DNA of 64,000 bases from Saprospiraceae bacterium (GCA_020631235.1 JAHDHQ010000003.1:198527-262526); one strand, 5' to 3'; positions 32,507-43,087 are shown, counted from the stretch's first letter. Numbers and translations are program-made. The notes: a model not told the origin generated them from the letters alone.

Positions 32507-35122
32507 TTATTTTATACTTATTTTAAAGCTTGCAATTTTATTGTTAGCATCTAAAACTTGTCCTAAATACATTCCTTTAGCTAAATGGCTCACATTAATA
32601 GATTGGCTAGTGTTGGTTAATGGTGTGCTAAGCACAGTTTGTCCTGTAATATTTAAAATATTTAAGGATGATGCATCAGAAGGTATTTTATTTGTTTCTA
32701 GAACAAAGCTGCCATCGCATGGATTTGGGAAAGTTTTCACAGAAAAGTCATCGATAAATAGGTCTGCGTTGCCTGTAATAATCTCTATAAAATCAATTTC
32801 AATCATGTGATCAACAAGGTTAGTTCTAATCGGTTCGTTAAAATCGAAATAGATATCAGCCTCGTTAAAAATGAAAGTTCCCGGTTCGAGATCTGCAATT
32901 TGTTCTATACTGAATCGAACAAATCCATGTGATGCAGCTTCATTACTAGTACTATCAAGTAATTTTATATCATTGAAATCGAATCTCACACTTCGATCTT
33001 CACTGATTGTATATTCAAATTTGTGACTAGCTACTAATGGAGTTAGGCTAGCCAAATCAAGATTAGTTGAAATGGTGTCAATAATTGCAATATTAAATGC
33101 AGTATCAGTTCCAGTATTTTGGAATCTTATTGTGTATTCTAATGGAGTATTAGCTTTGATTTGATGTAAATCTCTGTATCCTTTAGGTGATGCTTTTTTA
33201 TCATTTGGATCGTAAGAACCTATACTTTCCTGACAATCTATATCGATAAACTCATTTAAATCATCCTCAGAAAACATACTAACAAAACCTAAGCTTATTT
33301 CGCCTAAATCATTTTCTCCACAACCTTCAAAAGCTAATGTTGGTTGAGAAAAACCTGGATGAAATGGCACCTGAGGAATACTCAGACGATAAGTTGACCC
33401 CTTAGCTGGAAAGGTAATAATATGCTCGTTGTTAGCATCAAGTTCTATCTCATCATCACTAACCGGTCTCATGACATCATCTTCAATTACAATAAACTCT
33501 TGGATTTCATTCATATCCCCGGTTCCCGAATTCTTTATCTTAAATATCAGTTCATCCGAAGTACATTCTGATTCTATTTCTAAACTTGCCAATGACCAGT
33601 TTGGATTTAAGCTGCCGATACAAGGCTCGTTTGGAAAAATGGTAGCTTCCACACAGTGCGTTTGACCCAAAACCGTGTTGTCGCAATCTAAGTATGCTAC
33701 AAAGCTTAGAGAACCACATTCGCCAATGGCTAAAGGATCTAGATAAAAGCTGATTGTTTGACCATTAATATCATAATTATCATGGGCACTACTCACAAAA
33801 TTTAAATCATCATCTAGTACTACTTCGATGTATACATTGTCTTCATACTGTGTTCCAATGTTGCAAAAATCCAAATAATAAGTGTTGTCAAAACAACGTC
33901 TCAAGAAAGGAGTAGAGATGCCTACTTTATATTTTTGACAATAGACAGCTGCTTGCGCCACTATATCTACATCATAAGCATCACCTATTTGAAGTTGTGG
34001 TGTTTCTGCTGTATTACATTCGCTCGTCCAAAGTTCATCCTCAGATAATATACTTATAGAGTAAGCTCCTTCTGGCACTAATTTTCCAAAACTTCCATCT
34101 GAGTTGCTATTAGTCAGAAAAACTTCATTGCCGTTGTCAAATTGGATAGTGCGATAGGGTAGTCGATCTTCATTGTCATTAATGCAGTTTTCGTTTTCAT
34201 CAAAAAAGACTAAACCTTGGATGTAAGCTCCTTCAGCTACCACCTCTAAGGAACTAGTTTGCAGACAACGTTCGTTAAAGTTTGCATCTACTACTTCGAT
34301 GACAGTAGGATTACTATCAATGTACATGTTACTACTTACATTGTCTAAGGCTTCGAATGCAATTTGGGCAAAAGAACTGCCATCAACTAAAGACCACGGC
34401 AAGGTGGATCCTTCCGAATAAGAAACAGAAATTATTCCTTCAGTGATGTTCGAGTAATTAGAACTTGTAAATTCTGCCAGATTATCAGAATACATAGTGT
34501 CAAACTTCAAAACTGCGGGATCATATCGTATAGAAAACTGGATGGAAACTATATCATCAAAATCTTCTGCAATCATATCTACCAAAATATTGGTTTGGTT
34601 AGATTGATTTTCAAAAGTCAATTTTACACAATCATTTTCTATTTCCACCACTTCAAATGAGCTGAATAAAGCATCAATGCAAAATGTGCCTTCATCATTA
34701 TCTCCGGCATTTATAATTTCATCATTCTCCATGGAGAAATCTACCGTGCCACTACTGATTGGCAGGAATATTAACGTAAAAATGGTATCACCTTCATTGA
34801 CTGTAACGGGATTTGTACCTGTGATGTCAAACCAAAGAAACGATAAAAGACCTCCATGATTATGAATGTTGCTGGGTGGAAAAGGAGGAGGTAAGAAATC
34901 AGATTCTACACCAAAATATTGCAACTTGTCATCTGGGAAGTGAATACCGCCTTGCATCGAAGTGACAAGACCCATTTGTTCATTTGCGACCATGTGTAAA
35001 TGCACTAAATCATCGACTATTTCGTGTTCGAATCGAAAGTACAAAGTGTCCGTACAATCTAATTGTGCACTCATTTGAGCTAAGCCACAAAGAGAAAAAA
35101 TACAAATTAAGAATTGTTTCAT
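32507..35122 (-). CDS. T9SS-exported multidomain protein with cohesin-like domains
   Basis: An 871-residue secreted protein from the ATG at 35122, which gives a signal peptide ('FLICIFSLCGLAQMSAQ'). Two cohesin-like beta-sandwiches cover about residues 25-290 ('VTSMQGGIHFPDDKLQYFGV', 'IVSIQFSIRYDPAVLKFD'). A SdrB-like carboxypeptidase-regulatory module follows ('GLVFFDENENCINDNEDRLP'). A 'SYDPNDKKASPKGY' module (DUF7619-like) is at about 630-780. The C-terminus carries a T9SS type A sorting domain ('FPNPCDGSFVLE' to 'NKIASFKISIK'). It is released or surface-anchored through T9SS. Its ligand is unknown. Confidence 0.85.
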   Translation of the reverse strand: MKQFLICIFSLCGLAQMSAQLDCTDTLYFRFEHEIVDDLVHLHMVANEQMGLVTSMQGGIHFPDDKLQYFGVESDFLPPPFPPSNIHNHGGLLSFLWFDITGTNPVTVNEGDTIFTLIFLPISSGTVDFSMENDEIINAGDNDEGTFCIDALFSSFEVVEIENDCVKLTFENQSNQTNILVDMIAEDFDDIVSIQFSIRYDPAVLKFDTMYSDNLAEFTSSNYSNITEGIISVSYSEGSTLPWSLVDGSSFAQIAFEALDNVSSNMYIDSNPTVIEVVDANFNERCLQTSSLEVVAEGAYIQGLVFFDENENCINDNEDRLPYRTIQFDNGNEVFLTNSNSDGSFGKLVPEGAYSISILSEDELWTSECNTAETPQLQIGDAYDVDIVAQAAVYCQKYKVGISTPFLRRCFDNTYYLDFCNIGTQYEDNVYIEVVLDDDLNFVSSAHDNYDINGQTISFYLDPLAIGECGSLSFVAYLDCDNTVLGQTHCVEATIFPNEPCIGSLNPNWSLASLEIESECTSDELIFKIKNSGTGDMNEIQEFIVIEDDVMRPVSDDEIELDANNEHIITFPAKGSTYRLSIPQVPFHPGFSQPTLAFEGCGENDLGEISLGFVSMFSEDDLNEFIDIDCQESIGSYDPNDKKASPKGYRDLHQIKANTPLEYTIRFQNTGTDTAFNIAIIDTISTNLDLASLTPLVASHKFEYTISEDRSVRFDFNDIKLLDSTSNEAASHGFVRFSIEQIADLEPGTFIFNEADIYFDFNEPIRTNLVDHMIEIDFIEIITGNADLFIDDFSVKTFPNPCDGSFVLETNKIPSDASSLNILNITGQTVLSTPLTNTSQSINVSHLAKGMYLGQVLDANNKIASFKISIK

Positions 35123-35201
35123 AATAATTGATTTACGGGTTCGAAATATGTTCATACTTCAAATATGGAGCAAAATACGACTAAAAAAAACGACAATATT
35201 A

Positions 35202-35209
35202 TACTTTTG
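35202..35209 (+). promoter_or_regulatory. -7 promoter element of the helical-repeat gene (TACTTTTG)
   Basis: Exact TAnnTTTG 68 nt before the ATG at 35278. Confidence 0.45.
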
Positions 35210-35277
35210 TATAAATAATAACACAAAATTATTTCACCATTCGTTTGATAAACAGATGTTTATATAATTTAAATGTA

Positions 35278-36678
35278 ATGAATAAAACAAAGGTATTCCA
35301 CTTAATTCAGCATCTTTCAAAAAAGGATGTTAGACAATTTAAGGAACTTTCGCAAACCAGTTTGATTAAAGTATCAGAAGAAGCCAGACGTCTCTTTAGC
35401 TTTTTGGTACAGAAAGCAACATTAGATACTCCTATAGAGAAAGAGGAAGCCTTTCAAGTTTCATGTCCATCTTTAGACTATAATGATCAAAAGCTAAGAC
35501 TTCTTGTTTCGCAATTGTATAAAGCTTTAGAGCGATTTTTATTGTTTCGTAATATAGATTTAGCACAGCAGAGCTATAAAAATGAAGGTAAATTATTGAG
35601 TATCTATCAGCAAAATGGCTTAGAGAAAAATTTTCAGACCGCCTATAGTGGTTTGAAGAAAAAGCAAAAGGAAACACCGTATACGCTCACTATCCAAGAA
35701 GAAATCCAAATGGGATTTGATAAATACCAGTTTGAATCACTTCAGAAAAGAAGTAAAGTGTTTAATTTTCAATATTTACTGGATTTAACCGAGCTTTCTT
35801 ACTACCAGCAGAAACTTCGATTTGCTTGTTATGGTATTACGCACAAAAATATTTATAAAACTGCCTTTGATCCTGATGTCGAACCATTATTAAGTAAAAT
35901 TCAAAAATCCGAGAAAATATTAAGTGATCCTAGAATTAGTGTTTATTACCATTGTTTTTTGATGCTTTCCGATCATGATGAGGTCCAATATTTTGAGCAG
36001 TACAACAAACTATTAAATCAATACAGTGCGATTTTCGAGCAAGAGGAACGCAGATCTTTATTTTATTTTGCCTTAAATTATTGCATCAGACGTCTGAATT
36101 CTGGAGAGGTAGGTTTTGGCAAAAAAGGCATCGATATTTACGAACGAGCTATAGAGTCAAAAGTGTTATTTATACAGGGCAAGCTTTCTAGATTTACTTA
36201 TCGAAACATGGTGATGATGGCTATTCGAGTGGGCGAATTTGACAAGGCGATCGAGCTCACTGATAAGTTTGAAAGCTATTTATTCAGTGGCGAAAGAAAA
36301 AGTGCTTACCATTTTAATAAAGCATTGATAAACTATCATACTGGCGATCTAAATAGTGCTTTGGATGATATCATAAATGCTGATTTTAAAGATCATTTAA
36401 TCAATTTAGCTGCAAAAACGCTTCAAGCAAAAATATATTATGATATGGATGAGCGTATGCTGCTGGATTCGCATCTTGATAGTATGGAAATGTATATTAT
36501 AAGGAGCAAAGTACTGGGATACCATAAGAGCAATTATAAAAACGTCATATCTTTTTTCAAAAAATTACTGCGTTTAAAACCATTTGATGAAGTAAAGCGG
36601 AATCAATTAATCGATCGCGTAAACGCAGAAGCAATATTGACAGAGAAGAAATGGTTTTTAGAAAAACTCGATTCTTAA
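35278..36678 (+). CDS. Large alpha-helical repeat protein of unknown function ('MNKTK' family)
   Basis: A 466-residue cytosolic protein predicted to be almost all helix, with TPR-like stretches in the second half ('YHFNKALINYHTGDLNSALD'). It begins 'MNKTKVFHLIQHLSKKDVRQ', an N-terminus I associate with a multi-copy family of Saprospiria. No enzymatic motif is visible. A TTG start at 35245 is possible, but the ATG at 35278 gives the conserved N-terminus. It lies between the cohesin-like and dockerin-like genes. Confidence 0.75.
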   Translation: MNKTKVFHLIQHLSKKDVRQFKELSQTSLIKVSEEARRLFSFLVQKATLDTPIEKEEAFQVSCPSLDYNDQKLRLLVSQLYKALERFLLFRNIDLAQQSYKNEGKLLSIYQQNGLEKNFQTAYSGLKKKQKETPYTLTIQEEIQMGFDKYQFESLQKRSKVFNFQYLLDLTELSYYQQKLRFACYGITHKNIYKTAFDPDVEPLLSKIQKSEKILSDPRISVYYHCFLMLSDHDEVQYFEQYNKLLNQYSAIFEQEERRSLFYFALNYCIRRLNSGEVGFGKKGIDIYERAIESKVLFIQGKLSRFTYRNMVMMAIRVGEFDKAIELTDKFESYLFSGERKSAYHFNKALINYHTGDLNSALDDIINADFKDHLINLAAKTLQAKIYYDMDERMLLDSHLDSMEMYIIRSKVLGYHKSNYKNVISFFKKLLRLKPFDEVKRNQLIDRVNAEAILTEKKWFLEKLDS

Positions 36679-36682
36679 TGGA

Positions 36683-37276
36683 TTAAAAAGCACTATTGTT
36701 TACATCTCCACTTTTAAGAGCAAGCACTTGTATGCTATTTATGGGAAACTCAGAGCGATTAAAAGTTAAGACAAAATCATCAGTATTAAACAAGTTCGAT
36801 TCTGCGGCTACTTCTTCTTTAAGGAACCGCCATGATCCTGCTGGAATAGAAGCATCTATACCGAGAATTAGCCTTCGTATTTCTATCAAGTCCAAGACAC
36901 TAATCTTATGATCTTGATTTATATCTGCAGGAATAAGATGAGCAAAATCTAAATCATTTGTGCTTATGATGTGCTGATTAATGATAACCATGTCTAAGGT
37001 AGATACTCCATTTAAATAATCGCTAGGCTTATCTATTACGATCGTAAAGTTTTCTACCTCGGGATTGCTATCGACGACACAATTCATATCTGGTATATTA
37101 GAACCTGATGGCAAACAATTAGAAATATCTATATTCTCATTATTATCATCTACCACTGTGATAATATTCACGGTTACATTTGTGCCATCGGAACTGCTAA
37201 TGACTATGTTCGATGATACTTGCGCTATGGATAGAAAAGGAAATGCTGCAAAGAGCAGTATAATTATGTATTTCAT
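36683..37276 (-). CDS. Exported stand-alone dockerin-like protein
   Basis: A 197-residue protein with a signal peptide ('IIILLFAAFPFLSIAQ'). Two dockerin-like units follow: 'LNGVSTLDMVIINQHIIST' and 'ADINQDHKISVLDLIEIRR', the second a good Ca2+-binding loop (D-x-N-x-D-x-x-x-S-x-x-D). After them come 'SWRF' and a terminal 'LKSGDVNNSAF'. In larger Saprospiria proteins this block is usually followed by a T9SS sorting domain. Here the protein ends at once, so it may be a truncated relative or a minimal secreted dockerin. Confidence 0.75.
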   Translation of the reverse strand: MKYIIILLFAAFPFLSIAQVSSNIVISSSDGTNVTVNIITVVDDNNENIDISNCLPSGSNIPDMNCVVDSNPEVENFTIVIDKPSDYLNGVSTLDMVIINQHIISTNDLDFAHLIPADINQDHKISVLDLIEIRRLILGIDASIPAGSWRFLKEEVAAESNLFNTDDFVLTFNRSEFPINSIQVLALKSGDVNNSAF

Positions 37277-37290
37277 AATAGATATTTATT

Positions 37291-37298
37291 CAAATATA
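37291..37298 (-). promoter_or_regulatory. -7 promoter element of the dockerin-like gene (TATATTTG)
   Basis: Minus-strand TATATTTG, an exact TAnnTTTG, only 14 nt before the start codon at 37276, so the mRNA leader would be very short. Confidence 0.45.
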
Positions 37299-37406
37299 AG
37301 CTAATGGCTCTTGTAATATAACTACAAAGTTCACCATTTGTACAACATTGAACAAACTAAAAAATAGCTTATAATTCTGAAAAACAGCTGGTTATGTTAA
37401 TTAAAA

Positions 37407-38153
37407 TTACTTGTTTGATCCGAAGATAGACGATAAGTATGAGCGATTTAACATAGCGATATTGTTAATCGAAATCTCTTTAGGACATTCCACTTCACAA
37501 GCACCAGTATTCGAACAATTACCAAAACCTTCGGCATCCATTTGATCAACCATCGATTTTGATCTAGCTGCATGTTCCACCTGACCTTGTGGCAACTTAC
37601 CTAAATGAGCAACTTTGGCCGAAGTAAATAACATAGCCGATCCATTTGGACAAGCCGCAACACAAGCACCGCATCCAATACATGCCGCTGCATCAAAAGC
37701 AGAAAGTGCTTCATCTTTTTCGATAGGTATAGCATTACCATCTGGAGCTTGACCAGTATTTACAGAAACATATCCACCTGCTTGGATTATACGATCAAAG
37801 CTTGATCGATCTACCACTAAATCTTTAATAACAGGAAACGCTTTTGCTCTCCATGGCTCTACAGTAATTGTATCACCATCTTTAAAATGACGCATATGCA
37901 ATTGACATGTGGTAGTGCCTTGCTGTGGTCCATGAGGACGACCATCTATGACAAGGTTGCAGGTCCCACAAATACCTTCACGACAATCATGTTCGAAAGC
38001 TACTGGTTCTTCTTTTTTAGAGATAAGCTCTTCATTAAGGACGTCCATCATTTCTAAAAATGACATATGTTCAGAGGCTTCTACATTATAACTTTCTAGT
38101 TGGCCTTTTTTATCAGCTCCTTTTTGTCTCCAGATTTTTAATGTTAGTTTCAT
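37407..38153 (-). CDS. sdhB: Succinate dehydrogenase/fumarate reductase iron-sulfur subunit
   Basis: A 248-residue ferredoxin-type subunit. The [2Fe-2S] ligands are in '[15 protein letters not shown]', and the other two clusters are bound by '[15 protein letters not shown]' and '[16 protein letters not shown]'. It passes electrons between the flavoprotein and the cytochrome b at the inner membrane. It is the last gene of the sdhCAB operon, 50 nt after sdhA. The final cluster motif, with '[12 protein letters not shown]', is the form typical of Bacteroidota type B enzymes. Confidence 0.96.
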   Translation of the reverse strand: MKLTLKIWRQKGADKKGQLESYNVEASEHMSFLEMMDVLNEELISKKEEPVAFEHDCREGICGTCNLVIDGRPHGPQQGTTTCQLHMRHFKDGDTITVEPWRAKAFPVIKDLVVDRSSFDRIIQAGGYVSVNTGQAPDGNAIPIEKDEALSAFDAAACIGCGACVAACPNGSAMLFTSAKVAHLGKLPQGQVEHAARSKSMVDQMDAEGFGNCSNTGACEVECPKEISINNIAMLNRSYLSSIFGSNK

Positions 38154-38203
38154 ATGCTCCGCTTTATGCTTCTACTAATCGTTAACCATTATTTATTATA
38201 AAC

Positions 38204-40207
38204 CTATTTGTAAGAACGAGTTTTTAGTTCTACATTTTTAAACGCTAACTCTTCTTTGTGCAGCACTGGTTGAGTTTCATTCCACTCCCATGCAGACACG
38301 TAAGTAAAGTCTTTATCGTTTCTTTGTGCTTCTCCTTCTTCTGATTTATACTCCTCTCTAAAGTGCCCGCCACACGACTCATTTCTGTCTAATGCATCAC
38401 ACATCATGACTTCACCTAATTCTAAGAAGTCAGCCACTTTTGTTGCTTTTTCTAGCTCAGGATTGAATTCGTTCGCATCACCAGGAATAAATACGTCTTT
38501 ATAAAACTCTTCTCGCAATTCTCTAATCATTTGTCTGCCTTTCTTAAGGCCTTCTGCATTTCTAGACATACCGCAATATTCCCACATGATTTTACCTAAA
38601 CGGCGATGGAAGCTCTCTACGGATTGATTTCCTTTAATGGACATTAGCTGGTTTAAGCGATCTTGAACATCTTTTTCTGCTGCTGCAAATTCAGGAGCAT
38701 CGGCAGAAATCTTCGGTGTTCTAATTTCTTTAGATAAAAACTGTCCAATTGTGTAAGGTATTACAAAATATCCGTCGGCCAGTCCTTGCATTAAAGCACT
38801 AGCTCCTAATCTATTGGCTCCATGATCAGAAAAGTTTGCTTCTCCTAAAGCAAATAAACCAGGTACATTTGTTTGCAAGTTATAATCTACCCATAAACCA
38901 CCCATTGTATAATGTACTGCAGGATAAATTTTCATAGGGTTTTCGTATGGGTTTTCACCCGTAATTTTTTCATACATTTCGAATAAATTACCATACTTAC
39001 CTTCTACCACAGCTTTTCCTAATTTTGTTATTTCAGCTTTGGAAGGATTATTTATATTTTTGGAATGAGCAGCTGCTTTTCCATATCGCTCTATAGCACT
39101 AGCAAAATCTAAGAAAACAGCTAAGCCAGTTGGTGCTACTCCATTTCCTGCATCACAGGCAACTTTTGCGGCTCTAGATGCTACATCTCTCGGTACAAGA
39201 TTACCAAAAGCAGGATATCTACGTTCTAAGTAGTAGTCTCTATCTTCTTCGGCAATATCATTACCTTTTTTACGACCTTCTCTGATGGCAATTGCATCTT
39301 CTTTTGATTTAGGTACCCAAACACGACCATCATTTCTTAGTGATTCTGACATCAAAGTCAGCTTGGATTGATACTCTCCTGAAACAGGAATACAAGTTGG
39401 GTGAATCTGAGTAAAACAAGGGTTGGCCATCAAAGCCCCTCTACGCACACCTCGCCATGCTGCACTTACATTCGAACCCATGGCATTGGTAGATAAATAA
39501 AATACATTGCCATAACCTCCAGTAGCTAATACTACACAATGAGCAGCATGTTTTTCTAATTTACCTGTCAGTAAATTCCGAGTTATAATGCCACGCGCCT
39601 TTCCATCGATCTTTACTAAATCAAGCATTTCGTGACGATTATACATGCTTACTTGACCTGTAGAAATTTGTCTTGAAAGCGCTTGATAAGCACCTATTAA
39701 TAGTTGTTGTCCAGTTTGACCTCTTGCATAAAAAGTTCGAGATACTTGTACTCCTCCGAAGGAGCGGTTAGCTAAAAGGCCACCATATTCTCTTGCGAAA
39801 GGAACTCCTTGAGCCACGCATTGGTCTATAATATCTGCGCTTACTTCCGCTAAACGATAAACATTCGCCTCTCTTGACCTATAATCTCCTCCTTTGATCG
39901 TATCATAGAATAAACGATAGATACTATCGCCATCATTTTGATAGTTCTTGGCTGCATTGATTCCTCCTTGTGCGGCAATACTGTGCGCTCTTCTTGGGCT
40001 ATCGTGGAAAGTAAATGCTTTTACTTGATACCCTAATTCTCCTAAAGTGGCAGCAGCTGAGGCGCCGGCTAATCCCGTACCTACAACAATAACTTCAATT
40101 CTTCTTTTATTATTTGGAGCCACAAGATTCATTGTACCCTTGAAATCACTCCATTTTTGTTTTAGTTCTCCCGCAGGAACATTAGATTTTAATTCTATTC
40201 CGGCCAT
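38204..40207 (-). CDS. sdhA: Succinate dehydrogenase/fumarate reductase flavoprotein subunit
   Basis: A 667-residue flavoprotein with the FAD-binding '[19 protein letters not shown]'. The histidine that carries covalent FAD is His75 in '[15 protein letters not shown]'. The active-site 'HPTCIPVSG' and '[16 protein letters not shown]' are present. It oxidises succinate to fumarate in the citric-acid cycle. The length and lack of a C-terminal extension fit the Bacteroidota/epsilon-type (type B) enzymes. It lies between sdhC (1 nt) and sdhB. Confidence 0.97.
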   Translation of the reverse strand: MAGIELKSNVPAGELKQKWSDFKGTMNLVAPNNKRRIEVIVVGTGLAGASAAATLGELGYQVKAFTFHDSPRRAHSIAAQGGINAAKNYQNDGDSIYRLFYDTIKGGDYRSREANVYRLAEVSADIIDQCVAQGVPFAREYGGLLANRSFGGVQVSRTFYARGQTGQQLLIGAYQALSRQISTGQVSMYNRHEMLDLVKIDGKARGIITRNLLTGKLEKHAAHCVVLATGGYGNVFYLSTNAMGSNVSAAWRGVRRGALMANPCFTQIHPTCIPVSGEYQSKLTLMSESLRNDGRVWVPKSKEDAIAIREGRKKGNDIAEEDRDYYLERRYPAFGNLVPRDVASRAAKVACDAGNGVAPTGLAVFLDFASAIERYGKAAAHSKNINNPSKAEITKLGKAVVEGKYGNLFEMYEKITGENPYENPMKIYPAVHYTMGGLWVDYNLQTNVPGLFALGEANFSDHGANRLGASALMQGLADGYFVIPYTIGQFLSKEIRTPKISADAPEFAAAEKDVQDRLNQLMSIKGNQSVESFHRRLGKIMWEYCGMSRNAEGLKKGRQMIRELREEFYKDVFIPGDANEFNPELEKATKVADFLELGEVMMCDALDRNESCGGHFREEYKSEEGEAQRNDKDFTYVSAWEWNETQPVLHKEELAFKNVELKTRSYK

Positions 40208-40208
40208 C

Positions 40209-40895
40209 TTATAAACTATTTATGTAAATGTAAATTGGGATTATAGCAAACCCTACTGAAACAACTAAAGAAAAAACAGTACCTAAGCCCTTAATGATAG
40301 GTGTATATTTTTTATGATTTAGCCCTAGTGTATGGAAAGCACTTTGAAATCCATGTGCTAAATGAAAATAAAGCGCAAGTAAACCTATTAAATATATTAA
40401 AACTATATACCATTCTTGAAATGCAACCATTACCCTTCCATATAAATCAGTCACTTCGTTCTCAAAACCAGCGTATGTCTTCATAGGCAAAGAACCAAAT
40501 TTCATTTTAAACCAAAAGTCGCCCATATGTATGCAAATAAAAGCGAGTATAAGTATGCCCAACATAGCCATGTTCTTTGATGACCAGCTTGCATTTTCTT
40601 TCGTCTTTTTAGAATATTTATATCCTTTGGCAGATCTGTTCTTGGCTGCAATCATTAAACCCTGAATGGCATGCAAGACAATAAAAAAGTATAAACCATA
40701 AGAAATGGTTTTTATTAAAGGATTTTGTGTCATAAAATAAGCATAAGTATTAAATGACTCTCCACCATCATTGGCTAGTAATTGTAAGTTTCCTATCAAG
40801 TGAACAAATAGGAAGCTGATCAGAAACAAACCTGTAAGGCTCATTATTATCTTTTTACCAATGCTGGATGTAAAAAATTGTACGATCCATTTCAT
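40209..40895 (-). CDS. sdhC: Succinate dehydrogenase cytochrome b subunit (type B, di-heme)
   Basis: A 228-residue integral membrane subunit with five hydrophobic helices. Histidines that could bind two hemes lie in 'FVHLIGN', 'LHAIQG', 'IHMGDFW' and '[15 protein letters not shown]'. A single membrane subunit with two hemes is the type B arrangement that reduces menaquinone. It is the first gene of the operon, with an exact -7 element at 40921-40928 and 1 nt before sdhA. Confidence 0.94.
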   Translation of the reverse strand: MKWIVQFFTSSIGKKIIMSLTGLFLISFLFVHLIGNLQLLANDGGESFNTYAYFMTQNPLIKTISYGLYFFIVLHAIQGLMIAAKNRSAKGYKYSKKTKENASWSSKNMAMLGILILAFICIHMGDFWFKMKFGSLPMKTYAGFENEVTDLYGRVMVAFQEWYIVLIYLIGLLALYFHLAHGFQSAFHTLGLNHKKYTPIIKGLGTVFSLVVSVGFAIIPIYIYINSL

Positions 40896-40920
40896 ATTAA
40901 TCTCGCGTTTCTTGTTGTTT

Positions 40921-40928
40921 CAAAAATA
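40921..40928 (-). promoter_or_regulatory. -7 promoter element of sdhCAB (TATTTTTG)
   Basis: Minus-strand TATTTTTG, an exact TAnnTTTG, 25 nt before the sdhC start codon at 40895. Confidence 0.5.
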
Positions 40929-41114
40929 GAAAAAGCACTTACTTTAACTGGGTTTCAAACTTGTTTTACAAACTATTTAGAATCATTCTACTGAAAAACA
41001 ATTGGTCTAATTTAATCAAAGTAGTTGTAATAATATATGGTTTCAGGCTTGTTTAAATGCTGATTAGCTTTTCTCTAGTAAAGATTTTTAAAAGCCTTAG
41101 TGTATATTTAGAGC

Positions 41115-43013
41115 ATGACTTATAAAATTAATAGCTTAGAAGAATACCATCAAGTATACAAGCAAAGCGTAGAGAAACCAGAAGAATTTTGGAAAGAGCA
41201 AGCAGAAACCTTTGAATGGATTCAGCCTTTTAGTAAAGTGTTGAATTGGGATTTTGAAAAACCTGAAGTAAAGTGGTTTGAGGATGGAGTTTTAAACATT
41301 ACCCAGAACTGTTTGGACAGACATGTATTGACACAAGGAGATCAAACAGCTATCTTATGGGAGCCCAATGATCCTAATCAAAAAGCTCAACATTATAGTT
41401 ACACACAATTATTGGAAGCAGTTTGCCAATGTGCCAATGGCTTAAAGGATCGTGGCATTAAGAAGGGAGATAGAGTCATACTTTATATGCCTATGGTGCC
41501 CGCTTTAGCTGTTGCTGTACTGGCTTGTGCGAGAATAGGGGCGATCCATTCAGTTGTTTTTGCGGGTTTTTCTGCGCAGGCATTATGTGATCGAGTGGAT
41601 GATGCCCAAGCTTCTATGATTATTTGTTCAGATGTCAATCATAGAGGAGCCAAAGTAATTGCTGTAAAAGAGGTGGTAGATCGAGCGATGGACTTAGGAT
41701 GTAATTCAGTGGAAACTGTACTAGTGTATAAAAATAGTACGCAAGAAGTTAATTGGAGTGATGATGTCGATGTTTGGTGGCACGACATAGTCGAAGGACA
41801 ATCTAAGACATGCACAGCAGAACCCATGAATGCCGAAGATATGTTGTTTATACTGTATACCTCTGGCTCTACTGGAAAACCTAAAGGAGTAGTACACACA
41901 TGTGGAGGATATATGGTTTATACTTGCTACAGTTTTAAAAATGTGTTCCAATATCGACCAGGCGATGTTTACTGGTGTACTGCAGATATAGGTTGGATTA
42001 CAGGACACTCTTATATATTATATGGTCCTTTATTGGCTGGTGCGACTACAATGATGTTTGAAGGTGTTCCTAGTTTCCCTGATGCGGGTAGATTCTGGGC
42101 AATATGCGAAAAACATAAGGTCAATCAATTTTATACTGCCCCAACAGCCATTCGCGCACTTATGGCAAATGGTGATGCATGGCCAGCCAAATATGACTTA
42201 TCAAATTTAAAGGTATTGGGATCAGTCGGAGAACCCATAAATGCTGAAGCTTGGCATTGGTATGACAAACACGTAGGTAAAGGTCAGGCTCCAATAGTGG
42301 ACACATGGTGGCAAACCGAGACGGGTGGCATTCTCATTTCGCCTTTGCCAGGTATCACGGATACAAAACCCACATTTGCTTCGTATCCTATGCCAGGTGT
42401 CCAAGCAGTATTAGTTGATAGTGATGGAAATGAACTAACAGAAAACAATGTTGAAGGCTTGTTGTGTATAAAATATCCATGGCCTTCGATGATACGAACA
42501 ACCTATGGAGATCACGAACGGTGCAGAAATGTATATTTCTCTGTATTTAAAGGAAAATATTTTACGGGTGATGGTGCAAGAAGAGATGAAGATGGACGTA
42601 TTAGAGTAATCGGCCGAGTAGATGATGTGATTAATGTCTCTGGGCATAGAATGGGTACTGCGGAAGTAGAAAACGCAATTAATGAGCATCCAAATGTGAT
42701 AGAATCCGCGGTCGTCGGATATCCGCATGCAATTAAAGGACAAGGAATATATGCCTACATCATTTCAGCTGGAATGTCATTAAACGAAGCATTTAAAAAA
42801 GAAATTATTTCGACAGTGGTTCGAGAAATTGGCCCCATCGCCAAACCAGATAAAATACAATTTGTAGAAGGTTTACCAAAAACAAGATCAGGTAAAATAA
42901 TGCGGAGGATACTTAGAAAAATAGCTGCTGGTGACGGAGAAAACTTGGGTGATATATCCACTTTATTAAATCCTGAAGTGGTACAATCAGTTAAAGAAGG
43001 CGCATTGGTGTAA
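41115..43013 (+). CDS. acs: Acetyl-CoA synthetase
   Basis: A 632-residue AMP-forming acyl-CoA ligase with the P-loop-like 'YTSGSTGKPKGVVHT', 'TWWQTETGGILISP', and the C-terminal 'KTRSGKIMRRILRKI' that contains the regulatory lysine acetylated in Acs. It makes acetyl-CoA from acetate, ATP and CoA in the cytosol. The N-terminal ACAS_N-like part and full length argue for Acs rather than a longer-chain ligase. It is a single gene, and no exact promoter element precedes it (the nearest is TATATTTA). Confidence 0.96.
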   Translation: MTYKINSLEEYHQVYKQSVEKPEEFWKEQAETFEWIQPFSKVLNWDFEKPEVKWFEDGVLNITQNCLDRHVLTQGDQTAILWEPNDPNQKAQHYSYTQLLEAVCQCANGLKDRGIKKGDRVILYMPMVPALAVAVLACARIGAIHSVVFAGFSAQALCDRVDDAQASMIICSDVNHRGAKVIAVKEVVDRAMDLGCNSVETVLVYKNSTQEVNWSDDVDVWWHDIVEGQSKTCTAEPMNAEDMLFILYTSGSTGKPKGVVHTCGGYMVYTCYSFKNVFQYRPGDVYWCTADIGWITGHSYILYGPLLAGATTMMFEGVPSFPDAGRFWAICEKHKVNQFYTAPTAIRALMANGDAWPAKYDLSNLKVLGSVGEPINAEAWHWYDKHVGKGQAPIVDTWWQTETGGILISPLPGITDTKPTFASYPMPGVQAVLVDSDGNELTENNVEGLLCIKYPWPSMIRTTYGDHERCRNVYFSVFKGKYFTGDGARRDEDGRIRVIGRVDDVINVSGHRMGTAEVENAINEHPNVIESAVVGYPHAIKGQGIYAYIISAGMSLNEAFKKEIISTVVREIGPIAKPDKIQFVEGLPKTRSGKIMRRILRKIAAGDGENLGDISTLLNPEVVQSVKEGALV

Positions 43014-43033
43014 TCTTTTTTGTGATTTTTTGA

Positions 43034-43065
43034 ACTCAGTCGGCAAATCTATCGTTTGTCTGAGT
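43034..43065. repeat. Imperfect hairpin after acs
   Basis: ACTCAG (43034-43039) pairs with CTGAGT (43060-43065), and CAAA inside pairs with TTTG. No T-run follows, so it is a weak candidate for an acs transcript end or a stability hairpin. Confidence 0.3.
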
Positions 43066-43087
43066 GAGTGTGCCAAGAAATATGCCG

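Noticed and set aside
35123..35155. Longer start for the T9SS-exported protein
   Set aside because: The extra residues 'MNIFRTRKSII' precede a complete signal peptide that begins at the ATG at 35122.
43034..43065. Factor-independent terminator of acs
   Set aside because: The stem is interrupted and no T-run follows; it is listed only as a hairpin.
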